64,000 nt of DNA from UBA4466 sp963925035 (lineage in GTDB: Bacteria; Bacteroidota; Bacteroidia; Flavobacteriales_D; Crocinitomicaceae). Positions 9,045 through 16,667 of the stretch are shown here, in pieces. The stretch spans positions 88,934 through 152,933 of the forward strand of contig CAWUSK010000012.1 in NCBI GenBank assembly GCA_963925035.1, in the 5' to 3' direction. The translations under genes and the position numbers were made by a program. The notes below the pieces were generated by a model. That model did no database searches, had not been told where the DNA came from, and saw only the letters and a list, made by a program, of their open reading frames with translations. Positions within the stretch are counted from its first letter, which is position 1, and each line of letters begins with the position of its first letter.

Positions 9045-10564
9045 TATTTTCTTTTTAATTCAAATAAATCAAGCCTGCGATCTCTTAAATTTTTCACACT
9101 TCCAAATTGGTTTAATTCACGCAGTAAATCAATATCAACGTCGGCAATTAATATCATCTCAGTATTTGGAGTTGCTTCTGCCTTTACACCATTTGTTGGG
9201 AAAGAAAAGTCGCAAGGCGTAAATACCATTGATTGCGCATATTGAATATCCATATTTTGAACCTTCGGTAAGTTACCAACGCTTCCTGCAATTGCGACGT
9301 AACATTCGTTTTCAATGGCTCTCGCTTGTGCGCAATGACGTACGCGGGAATATCCGTTTTGAGTGTCTGTTAAGAAAGGAACAAATAAGATGTCCATTCC
9401 ATCATCGGCTAAAAGTCGACTTAATTCAGGGAATTCAGAATCATAACAAATCAATATTCCAATTTTACCACAATCTGTATCAAATGTTTTTAGTTGTGTC
9501 CCACCTTGCATTCCCCAAACTTTTGCTTCGTCTGGAGTAACGTGTAATTTTTCGTAACGTTCTTTTGTTCCATCTCGCTTACATAAATAACCTACGTTAT
9601 ACAATTTTCCATCCTTCATTTCAGGCATACTGCCAGAAATGATGTTGATGTTGTATGAAATCGCTAGAGAAGAAAATCGGTCAACAATTGTAGAAGTATG
9701 CTTTGCTAGCTCTCGAATAGCCTCTGAGGTTGATAAATGATTGTTTTCTGCCATTAAAGGCGCATTGAAAAACTCTGGAAACAATGCAAAATCAGATCGG
9801 TAACCAGAAACTGCATCCACAAAGAATTCAACTTGCTGTAAAAGTTCTTCCAGTCCATTGTATGGTCGCATTTGCCATTGAATCAATCCCAAACGAACTA
9901 TTTTTTTTATTTGAGTAGCATTTTTATTTGGCTTTTCATAATAGATATTATCCCATTCAAGTAAAACAGCAAACTCACCAGAGGCCTCATCTCCTTCAAG
10001 ATAACCCTTCAATACTCTGGCTGGATGAAAGTCATTTGAAATTTGAAAGTTCAAAACAGGATCATGAATTTCCTTTCTACGGACCTTGTCTATATATTCT
10101 TTTGGTGTCATTTGATCAGCATACTTATGGAAGTTTGGAATTCTACCTCCGAAAGCAACACCTTTTAAATTCAATTGTTCGCACAATTCTTTTCGATAAT
10201 CATACAGTCTACGACCTAATCTCAAACCTCTAAATTCAGGCTTAATAAAAACATCAATTCCGTACAGTACATCACCTTTTGCGGTATGTGTATTAAATGA
10301 GTAATTACCTGTGATTTCTTTGTAAGTATGGTGCTCATCAAATTTATTATAATCTAAAATGATTGATAATGCGCAACCTGCAATTTGATTGTTAATCTTC
10401 ATAACAACTTGTCCCTCAGGAAAAAGACTAATAAGCTCGGCGATGTGTTCTTCTTTCCAATACGAATTCGGCATACTCGTGTATGCATCAATCATTGTGC
10501 TTTTTAACTCTTGGTAATCATCAAGGCTCAAATATGTAAGTTCAATGTTTTCAATGCTTTCCAT
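9044..10564 (-). CDS. GNAT acetyltransferase-carbon-nitrogen hydrolase fusion
   Basis: 506 residues in two domains. Residues ~1-210 are a GNAT N-acetyltransferase with the acetyl-CoA loop GLRLGRRLY (113-121). Residues ~222-500 are a nitrilase-superfamily amidohydrolase with the Glu-Lys-Cys triad visible: E264 (LFPEFFNAP), K339 (YEKLHV) and C373 (ILICYDSEFPE). Nitrilase-fold enzymes cleave non-peptide C-N bonds of amides; the GNAT half would acetylate an amine. The fused order is a recognised bacterial architecture, but its substrate is not known to me. The gene is alone between a terminator and a gene-poor stretch. It has no signal peptide and is probably cytoplasmic. Confidence 0.88.
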   Translation of the reverse strand: MESIENIELTYLSLDDYQELKSTMIDAYTSMPNSYWKEEHIAELISLFPEGQVVMKINNQIAGCALSIILDYNKFDEHHTYKEITGNYSFNTHTAKGDVLYGIDVFIKPEFRGLRLGRRLYDYRKELCEQLNLKGVAFGGRIPNFHKYADQMTPKEYIDKVRRKEIHDPVLNFQISNDFHPARVLKGYLEGDEASGEFAVLLEWDNIYYEKPNKNATQIKKIVRLGLIQWQMRPYNGLEELLQQVEFFVDAVSGYRSDFALFPEFFNAPLMAENNHLSTSEAIRELAKHTSTIVDRFSSLAISYNINIISGSMPEMKDGKLYNVGYLCKRDGTKERYEKLHVTPDEAKVWGMQGGTQLKTFDTDCGKIGILICYDSEFPELSRLLADDGMDILFVPFLTDTQNGYSRVRHCAQARAIENECYVAIAGSVGNLPKVQNMDIQYAQSMVFTPCDFSFPTNGVKAEATPNTEMILIADVDIDLLRELNQFGSVKNLRDRRLDLFELKRK

Positions 10565-11149
10565 TTATCTATGGGTTTAATTAGAGGGCGAAATAACTAA
10601 ATATTTTCGTAAAATAAATATTCTACCTAAAATAAATTAACTAGTCCCAAACGTACCACTAAATTTCCACAACGGCTGCCACTATTCGGTTAAATAGATT
10701 TTCTCCAAAGTATCTTCGATTTAACCTGTAACAAAACTTATTATCGTAGTTCGGTAAGTACTCATTTTTGATCATGCGATATACTCCGAGCAGATTTATT
10801 TTAGCGTTACGAATTGTCACATGCACCTATTTTAGTGATTTTTTGCTACTTTCGCTTTGAATTTTTGACATGAACTTTCTTTGCGTCATTATTGTAAATT
10901 TAAGTGTTAATTTCAAACTTAATTTACTGTCTATTTTTTTGGGGAGACATAACAGTTTGAGAATAGAGTAGTCCTTGAAGGAGTATAAATGCTGTACTGA
11001 TTTTAAATTATGTTTTCATGTTGTTTAATTGAATTTAAGAATTGATTTCAGTAAATCAACAAACAAAAGAGTCACAAGTAAACAGTCCTATTAATAGGAG
11101 GCTAGAGCAGAACAACACTATTTTATTGAGGGAATTGCTCTTTTTCTGA
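10565..11149. other. Gene-free stretch containing a dead transposase tail
   Basis: About 585 bp with no intact gene before the terminator at 11152. The only structure I can assign is the transposase remnant at 10659-10890. A weak hairpin with a T run lies at 11104-11145 (AGAGCA/TGCTCT), which could end a short + strand RNA, but I see no matching promoter with a full TAnnTTTG box. The rest is AT-rich without repeats I can recognise. Confidence 0.6.
10659..10890 (-). pseudogene. 3' remnant of an IS1595-family (ISXO2-like) transposase
   Basis: Read on the minus strand from about 10826 down to the TAG at 10661-10659, one frame gives 58 residues: VHVTIRNAKINLLGVYRMIK, then a segment with NKFCYRLNRRYFGENLFNRI near the end. 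This matches the conserved C-terminus of IS1595/ISXO2-like transposases (WVH...NAKR.LLG.YH, YL..FCYK.NRRYF...LF.R). The codon before VHV is TAG (10829-10827), where the family has Trp; a single G-to-A change in TGG would explain it. About 18 further codons with SKIQSESSKKSLK extend upstream to ~10880. The catalytic core is missing and I found no terminal inverted repeats, so this is a dead fragment. The ORF is too short and broken to be seen by a simple ORF search. Confidence 0.75.
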
Positions 11150-11151
11150 GT

Positions 11152-11187
11152 AAAAAAAAAGCGGGAAGATTAATTTTCCCGCTTTTA
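11152..11187. terminator. Bidirectional terminator downstream of the gliding-type surface protein gene
   Basis: A 7-bp stem (GCGGGAA, 11161-11167; TTCCCGC, 11176-11182) with an 8-base loop, flanked by nine A on the left (U tract for the minus strand) and four T on the right. It serves the minus-strand gene that ends at 11222. Confidence 0.85.
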
Positions 11188-11210
11188 GAATCAGTTAATT
11201 TCAATTATTA

Positions 11211-11234
11211 ATCTCTAATCTCTAATCTCTAATC
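11211..11234. repeat. Tandem 7-bp repeat (ATCTCTA x 3.4) over a stop codon
   Basis: Three full copies of ATCTCTA and three more bases, in perfect tandem. The repeat spans the last codons and the TAG stop of the minus-strand surface protein gene, whose C-terminus VTLIRD ends inside it. Replication slippage is the likely origin. Since the unit is 7 bp, each copy shifts the frame by one. Confidence 0.8.
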
Positions 11235-14176
11235 AACGTTACACTTCCGTGTCCGCTATACGTTTCATTATTGAGACCAATGACTACATATTTAACGAAA
11301 TAAACACCTTCATCAACAGGTTTTTCGTTTGCAGTGTTACCATTCCAAAGTGGGTTTACACCCTCATCTTCAAAAATCAAATTCCCCCATCTGTTAACTA
11401 TAATATATTGAATAGATTTCGTGTATTCTGTATTGATAAAGAAGAATTCGTTAGAATCATCGTTATTTGGGGTAAATACATTTGGAACCTCAATTATTGG
11501 ATCTGGATACTCAATAACAATTATTTGAACAGTATCATAATCAGTACAAGTTCCGTTAGAAGCTGTAAGTACCATAAAATAAGTGCCAGGCTCATCATAT
11601 GTGTTAGACATGGAAGTTCCTACGTTAGTTGTAACTCCCGTTGCACCATCTCCAAAGTTCCAAAGGTAATTTGGCGTAATTGACGAATTGTTTAGGAAGT
11701 TAACCGCTAATCCAGGAAAACCTGTCGTGACATCTGGGATAGCTTCTGATACAGGTATTTCTATCACTGTGACAGTGATATCATCAGTTCCAACACAACC
11801 ATCTGCATCAGTTCCTGTAATCGTGTAAACACTTGTACCCAATCCAGGAGTAAATCCTTGATTATTTAAAACTCCATTCGTCCAGTTATAGTTAGAAGCA
11901 CCTGAGCCGGATAATGTTACTGATTGTCCTTCACATATTGTAAGGTCATTACCTGCATTAACAAAAGGTAAATTGAAAATTGTAATTTGTTGGTTATCTG
12001 TATTTGTACAACCGTTAATATCAGTATATGCATAAGTTATAGTTTGTGTTCCTTGACTTGGAGAAAAGCTATTACCAGCGACACCTGTCCCACTAAAAGT
12101 ACCTCCAACTGGGGAGCCAGCCAAGGTAATATTCCCCGCATCGGCACAAGCAGGATTGTAAGTTCCCGCATCTACGGAAGTAACTGGGAAGATAGTAACT
12201 TGTACGTCATCCGTATTTGAGCAACCTGCATTTGATACCGTTAAAGTATAAGTCAGAACTTGTGATCCAGAACCCGCATTAACATCTGTTACGGTTGGCT
12301 GTGCTGCACTTGGATCACTTAATCCTGTGGACGGTGTCCATGAGTATATTGAACCTACTTGAGAAGGCGAACCAATTTGAGCGTCAAATCCAGAGCAAAA
12401 TGAAACATCTTGACCTGCATCGGCAATAATTGTAGGTAAAATAGTTACATCTACATTACTCAGAGTGGTACACCCCCCATTTCCGGTGTTTGTAACTGTT
12501 AAAGTATAAGTTGTAACTTGATTCCCCGGTCCTGCATTTGTTCCGGACACAGTTGGTTGGGCAATATTTGGGTCGCTTAAGCCTGCAGCTGGACTCCATG
12601 AATAGGTCATTCCGGCAATCGATGACGTTCCAATTAAAGAACTTCCTCCAGAGCAAATTGACACATTAGGACCGGCATTAGAAACTGCTGGCGGTAAAAT
12701 TGTTAGATCCATGCTGTTTACATCAAAACATGTGCTATTTGCTATATCAGTAACCGTCAATGTATAGGTAACGACTTGTGATCCAGGTCCCGCGTTTGTC
12801 CCTGTCGCAGTTGGCTGTGCAATACTAGGGTCATTAAGTCCAGTAGTTGGACTCCAAGAATACGTGAATCCAGGTTGAGCAGGTGTGCCAATTTGAGAAT
12901 TCAAACCTGAACAAATGGAAATATTGGAACCAGGATCTGCTGTTGCTGAACAACATGTAGTAATAAATTCAACTGAATCAACATTTGTACAATTTGCACT
13001 GCCATAACTGAAGGTGCCTGTTAAATAAAACATAACACTTCCGTTTGGAAGTCCTGCAACGGAAGGAGTTAAACTTGAAGTCGAATTTGGAATTGCAACA
13101 ACTGGGTTTGATGTCCATTGGTAAGAACTAGTTGCATTAATAACAATAGGGGTTGTCAGAACACTGGAAACTGGAACTTGAAAAATTGAAGCTGATGCAG
13201 CACTGCATGAATTATCATTTATTGTTGAATTGATAGCACCTGAAGAGTAGGTAATGTTCGAAGAGGATCCACATTCGGTCCCTAAATTCGAAAAACTTAT
13301 TGTGGCATTTGTTAAAGAACCGACATCGGCACCAATGCAATCGTAGATCTGAACAGCCCATCCTCCTTGAGCGGCGTTACATCCAATTAAAGGTGCCCAA
13401 TTGATAAAAGTTGGAGTTGCACCATATGAACCGTATGTTCCTGTTAAAGGGGCACTAGCTGTACATACATTTAAATTATTTGTTGAACTACTGGAAAAAC
13501 ATAAATTTGAAACATTATTCCCGCTATTACAAACACTACCCTGACCATTCGCTCCTGGATTTGGTGATAATAAAATTTGTGGGCTTCCACATGACGGAGG
13601 TCCGACTAAATAAAACGCCAAATCCGAAACAAAAGTATGTGTTGCTGAAAAGCAGACGTTTATAGAGGTAGTAGCTGTAATTAATGATTCTGGAGGTGGT
13701 GGATTATAATAAGTAAAACTTCCATTGAAAAGAATTGAACCATTTAGATTAGTCGCATCACAGGCAGTAGCCGTTTCTGAGACTGAAACTTCTGAATTCA
13801 TATTCCAGACCCATGAATTGTAACAAGCAATTAAAGTCCCAACATTGTCATAAATTTGAACTTTATATCCATCACTTGGTAAATTGCTAATTATTGAAGT
13901 AGCACCAACGCTAGATGAATAGGTAGACCATGATGAAGTTGCTTGATTGTGATAATACCAATTAAAAGTGAAAGGACCCGTTCCTGAAGGAGGTGTGGCT
14001 GTTAAACTTGCAGTATTATTCGTCAAACCATCTGCACACCAGATATAAATTGGATCGTTTGGAGAACCATTTGTATAAGCAGTTGTCGATTCTCCAGAAT
14101 TTCCATTTGGTGTAATTTGCCCAATCGATACATAAGATAACAGGCAAATTATTGCTGAAAATAGTATATTTTTCAT
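11222..14176 (-). CDS. Large T9SS-exported surface protein: P-domain, Ig/PKD-like repeats, gliding-type C-terminal domain
   Basis: 984 residues. A signal peptide (MKNILFSAIICLLSYVSIGQ) is followed by a proprotein-convertase P-like domain (about 165-295; AFYLVGPPSCGSP, GGWAVQIYDCIG). Three near-identical repeats of ~80 residues come next (ICSG...YSWSP.TGL.DP..AQP...G.NAGPGSQV.TYTLTV, about 405-660), two further HYR/Ig-like segments, and a PKD domain (YLWNFGDGATG). The last ~90 residues are the gliding-motility-type (type B) sorting domain: VFTPNNDDSNEFF, NRWGNLIFE, PVDEGVYFVKYVV, GSVTLIRD. Such proteins cross the outer membrane through T9SS and act as adhesins or matrix proteins. The gene sits 1 bp after the small secreted ORF upstream, so the two form an operon. 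Confidence 0.9.
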   Translation of the reverse strand: MKNILFSAIICLLSYVSIGQITPNGNSGESTTAYTNGSPNDPIYIWCADGLTNNTASLTATPPSGTGPFTFNWYYHNQATSSWSTYSSSVGATSIISNLPSDGYKVQIYDNVGTLIACYNSWVWNMNSEVSVSETATACDATNLNGSILFNGSFTYYNPPPPESLITATTSINVCFSATHTFVSDLAFYLVGPPSCGSPQILLSPNPGANGQGSVCNSGNNVSNLCFSSSSTNNLNVCTASAPLTGTYGSYGATPTFINWAPLIGCNAAQGGWAVQIYDCIGADVGSLTNATISFSNLGTECGSSSNITYSSGAINSTINDNSCSAASASIFQVPVSSVLTTPIVINATSSYQWTSNPVVAIPNSTSSLTPSVAGLPNGSVMFYLTGTFSYGSANCTNVDSVEFITTCCSATADPGSNISICSGLNSQIGTPAQPGFTYSWSPTTGLNDPSIAQPTATGTNAGPGSQVVTYTLTVTDIANSTCFDVNSMDLTILPPAVSNAGPNVSICSGGSSLIGTSSIAGMTYSWSPAAGLSDPNIAQPTVSGTNAGPGNQVTTYTLTVTNTGNGGCTTLSNVDVTILPTIIADAGQDVSFCSGFDAQIGSPSQVGSIYSWTPSTGLSDPSAAQPTVTDVNAGSGSQVLTYTLTVSNAGCSNTDDVQVTIFPVTSVDAGTYNPACADAGNITLAGSPVGGTFSGTGVAGNSFSPSQGTQTITYAYTDINGCTNTDNQQITIFNLPFVNAGNDLTICEGQSVTLSGSGASNYNWTNGVLNNQGFTPGLGTSVYTITGTDADGCVGTDDITVTVIEIPVSEAIPDVTTGFPGLAVNFLNNSSITPNYLWNFGDGATGVTTNVGTSMSNTYDEPGTYFMVLTASNGTCTDYDTVQIIVIEYPDPIIEVPNVFTPNNDDSNEFFFINTEYTKSIQYIIVNRWGNLIFEDEGVNPLWNGNTANEKPVDEGVYFVKYVVIGLNNETYSGHGSVTLIRD

Positions 14177-14177
14177 A

Positions 14178-14519
14178 TTACCTAATAATTAGTTCCTGTT
14201 TCCGAACTGAAATTTCGGCAACTTGTAACTCATATTCTTTGATTGCTTCAAAATTCCCACCTTCTTCAACAAGCGAATTAATTTTTAAGTCAATGTAGTA
14301 GAGCGCGTTTTCGCATTCTTCCAAATTCCAATCTTTTATATTTCGCTGAGAGTTTGATTCTATCGAACTTGGTTTTTCAGACAAATGTGTTGCATTCTCA
14401 ATACCTTCCGCTTGAAATACTTTTACACCATTTGAGTCAATTCGAATAGGCTCATTTTTTTCCTGTGCCCCGGAGGTGAAAACGCAAAGTAAACTAAACG
14501 TTATTAATGTTGATTTCAT
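14178..14519 (-). CDS. Small exported protein of unknown function
   Basis: 113 residues with a clear signal peptide (MKSTLITFSLLCVFTSGAQ). I do not recognise the mature part. It has a polar N-terminal half and a helical, Glu-rich C-terminal half (about 60-113; NLEECENALYYIDLKINSLV) that may form a coiled coil. Its stop is one base from the start of the large surface protein gene, so it is the first gene of that operon and may assist its partner's export or anchoring. This role is inferred from position only. Confidence 0.7.
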   Translation of the reverse strand: MKSTLITFSLLCVFTSGAQEKNEPIRIDSNGVKVFQAEGIENATHLSEKPSSIESNSQRNIKDWNLEECENALYYIDLKINSLVEEGGNFEAIKEYELQVAEISVRKQELIIR

Positions 14520-14553
14520 AATTAAGCAGTAATTAGGTGTAAGTTCTTATTAT

Positions 14554-14561
14554 CAAATCTA
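14554..14561 (-). promoter_or_regulatory. -7 box TAGATTTG for the 14519-11222 operon
   Basis: An exact TAnnTTTG match on the minus strand, 34 bp before the ATG at 14519. No good -33 TTG is visible. The next gene upstream ends at 14631, so a promoter is expected here. Confidence 0.5.
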
Positions 14562-14630
14562 GACTAAAAATCAATAACTTTAGTTGCATGGCAAAAAAAA
14601 TATTATTCAATCTATGTCTTTAGCTTAAAA

Positions 14631-14846
14631 TTAGTTATAGTCTTGCGCTTTGTGATACGTGATTTCTTTATAATCTTGTTCTGCTATTTGAAGTAAAAGC
14701 CAAGTTTCCGCTAAAAGTAAAAAATTATTAACATTAGTGGCTTCAGATTTCATCAATTGCCAATCATTCGATTGAGCATAAGAATTTGAGTTAAGAATCA
14801 ATAAAAGAAAGATAATAGATTTTCCAAATAAAGATTTGACATTCAC
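14631..14846 (-). CDS. Small secreted ORF carrying a copy of the RF3 (PrfC) C-terminus
   Basis: 71 residues from a GTG at 14846; no in-frame ATG is available. The N-terminus looks like a signal peptide (MNVKSLFGKSIIFLLLILNS, then NSYAQS as a cleavage site). Residues ~39-65 align without gaps to the C-terminus of the neighbouring prfC product: 18 of 27 residues match, including LAET, LLQ, AEQDYKEI and HK, and 52 of 69 bases match by hand alignment. The ORF begins 51 bp after the prfC stop, so a local duplication of the prfC 3' end is the simplest origin. Whether it is expressed is unknown. A chance fusion of a decaying duplicate to a hydrophobic stretch is the alternative. Confidence 0.5.
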   Translation of the reverse strand: MNVKSLFGKSIIFLLLILNSNSYAQSNDWQLMKSEATNVNNFLLLAETWLLLQIAEQDYKEITYHKAQDYN

Positions 14847-14897
14847 AGTAGTAGTCAGTTAGTAAAAAAAAGAAATCAAATACGTTAAATTTTGAAC

Positions 14898-16490
14898 TTA
14901 TGCTTCAAGCTTAAACGCAGAAGTCTTATGGAAGACAATTTCCTTATAGTCTTGTTCAGCCATTTGAAGTAAAAATTGTGTTTCAGCCAGAAATACTAAA
15001 TTATCATCTTTGTCTAAGGCAAGGTATCTCGCTTTTGCTTTTTTGAAGTTCTCTAATTGCGCATCATTTGAGCTGGTAATCCAGCAAGCTTTATGAAAAT
15101 TACGAGGGACAAAACGGCATTTCGCACCATATTCATGTTCTAGTCGATAGCTGATTACTTCAAATTGAAGCATTCCAACAGTACCAATTATCTTACGACT
15201 TCCAGGTTGCTGAATAAATAATTGTGCAACACCTTCATCCATTAACTGCTTAACACCTTTGTCCAATTGCTTAGATTTCATTGGATCTAAGTTTTCCAAC
15301 TCCATGAAAATTTCCGGAGAAAAACTCGGAACGCCTTTGTACATAAACTGCTCACCTTCGTTCAATGTATCTCCAATTTTGAAATTACCTGAATCGTATA
15401 ACCCAATAACATCACCTGGGTATGCTTCGTCAATAACACTTTTATCTTGCGCCATGAATGACGTTGGATTCGAAAACTTCATTTTTTTACTCAAGCGCAC
15501 GTGATTGTAAAAAGTATTTCGTTCAAATTTTCCAGAAACAATTCTTAGGAAAGCAATTCTATCTCTATGCTTTGGGTCTAAATTGGCGTGAATTTTAAAA
15601 ACGAATCCTGAAAATTTAGGATCGTCTGGATTCACCATTTTTAAGTCGGACTCGCGTCCACGAGGAGACGGTGATATTTCACAAAACGCATTCAATAATT
15701 CTTGCACCCCAAAATTATTTACTGCAGAGCCAAAGAAAACGGGAGCTACTTCACCTGATAAATATGTTTCTCTATCGAATGGATTATAAACTCCTGCAAT
15801 CATTTCCAATTCTTCTCTCAGTTCAGCAGCTGGTTTGTCACCAATAATTGCGTCAATTTCTTTAGAATTAATGTCGGCAATAGACTTTACGTCATCTGCA
15901 ATTCCAGTTTTGTTAGGTGAAAATAGATTCAGTTCTTTTTTATAGATGTTATATACTCCTTTGAATCGATCGCCCATTCCAATAGGCCAAGAAAGTGGGC
16001 AAACCTTAAGGTTTAATTTTGCTTCTAACTCATCCAATAAGTCAAATGCTTCTTTACCGTCACGGTCTAATTTATTAACAAAAATAATCACAGGCGTATT
16101 ACGCATGCGACAAACTTCCATTAGTCGTTCTGTTTGAGCTTCAACACCACTGGCAACATCAATTACAAGAATAACACTATCAACAGCTGTTAAGGTTCTA
16201 AAAGTGTCTTCAGCAAAGTCCTTGTGTCCAGGAGTATCCAGAATATTAATTTGCTTTCCATTGTAATTAAAGGCCATAACAGAAGTGGCAACAGAGATAC
16301 CTCTTTGTTTTTCAATTTCCATGAAATCGGAAGTTGCTGTTTTTTTTATTTTATTGTTTTTTACAGCTCCCGCAGATTGAATCGCACCGCCAAATAGAAG
16401 AAGTTTTTCCGTCAGTGTTGTCTTACCAGCATCTGGATGGGAAATGATACCAAAGGTTCTTCTTTTCTCTATTTCAACTGAATTACTCAT
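14898..16490 (-). CDS. prfC: Peptide chain release factor 3
   Basis: 530 residues, standard RF3 length. GTPase motifs: SHPDAGKTTLTE (G1), EKQRGISVATSV (G2), DTPGHKDFAEDTFR (G3) and NKLDRDG (G4). RF3-specific domains II and III follow (MLQFEVISYRLEHEYGAKCR). RF3 is the GTPase that recycles RF1/RF2 from the ribosome after peptide release and helps post-peptidyl-transfer quality control. Its extreme C-terminus is repeated in the small ORF just downstream (14631-14846). A -7 box lies 19 bp upstream of the ATG. Confidence 0.95.
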   Translation of the reverse strand: MSNSVEIEKRRTFGIISHPDAGKTTLTEKLLLFGGAIQSAGAVKNNKIKKTATSDFMEIEKQRGISVATSVMAFNYNGKQINILDTPGHKDFAEDTFRTLTAVDSVILVIDVASGVEAQTERLMEVCRMRNTPVIIFVNKLDRDGKEAFDLLDELEAKLNLKVCPLSWPIGMGDRFKGVYNIYKKELNLFSPNKTGIADDVKSIADINSKEIDAIIGDKPAAELREELEMIAGVYNPFDRETYLSGEVAPVFFGSAVNNFGVQELLNAFCEISPSPRGRESDLKMVNPDDPKFSGFVFKIHANLDPKHRDRIAFLRIVSGKFERNTFYNHVRLSKKMKFSNPTSFMAQDKSVIDEAYPGDVIGLYDSGNFKIGDTLNEGEQFMYKGVPSFSPEIFMELENLDPMKSKQLDKGVKQLMDEGVAQLFIQQPGSRKIIGTVGMLQFEVISYRLEHEYGAKCRFVPRNFHKACWITSSNDAQLENFKKAKARYLALDKDDNLVFLAETQFLLQMAEQDYKEIVFHKTSAFKLEA

Positions 16491-16509
16491 GAGTGTGTTT
16501 TTGCGACTG

Positions 16510-16517
16510 CAAATGTA
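16510..16517 (-). promoter_or_regulatory. -7 box TACATTTG of prfC
   Basis: An exact TAnnTTTG match on the minus strand, 19 bp before the prfC ATG. A terminator at 16621-16653 lies further upstream, so this gene needs its own promoter. Confidence 0.55.
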
Positions 16518-16620
16518 CTCAATTATACAGAATTACTGTGGTTTCAAAATTGAAAGATTTAAAATCCCTCTGGCTAAAAGAGTTAAATTTATTATTTCAA
16601 AAATGGAAGATTTTAGCAAA

Positions 16621-16653
16621 AAAAAAGGCTGTCTAAAACAGACAGCCTTTAAA
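16621..16653. terminator. Terminator between the TonB receptor gene and prfC
   Basis: An 11-bp perfect stem (AAAGGCTGTCT, 16624-16634; AGACAGCCTTT, 16640-16650) with a 5-base loop, preceded by a run of A. On the minus strand these A residues become the U tract, so it ends the TonB-receptor transcript. Confidence 0.9.
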
Positions 16654-16667
16654 TGAGTTTATTAGTA

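Noticed and set aside
11104..11145. Weak hairpin with T run as evidence for a small RNA gene
   Set aside because: The stem is six bases with a 26-base loop and I find no full TAnnTTTG promoter before it.
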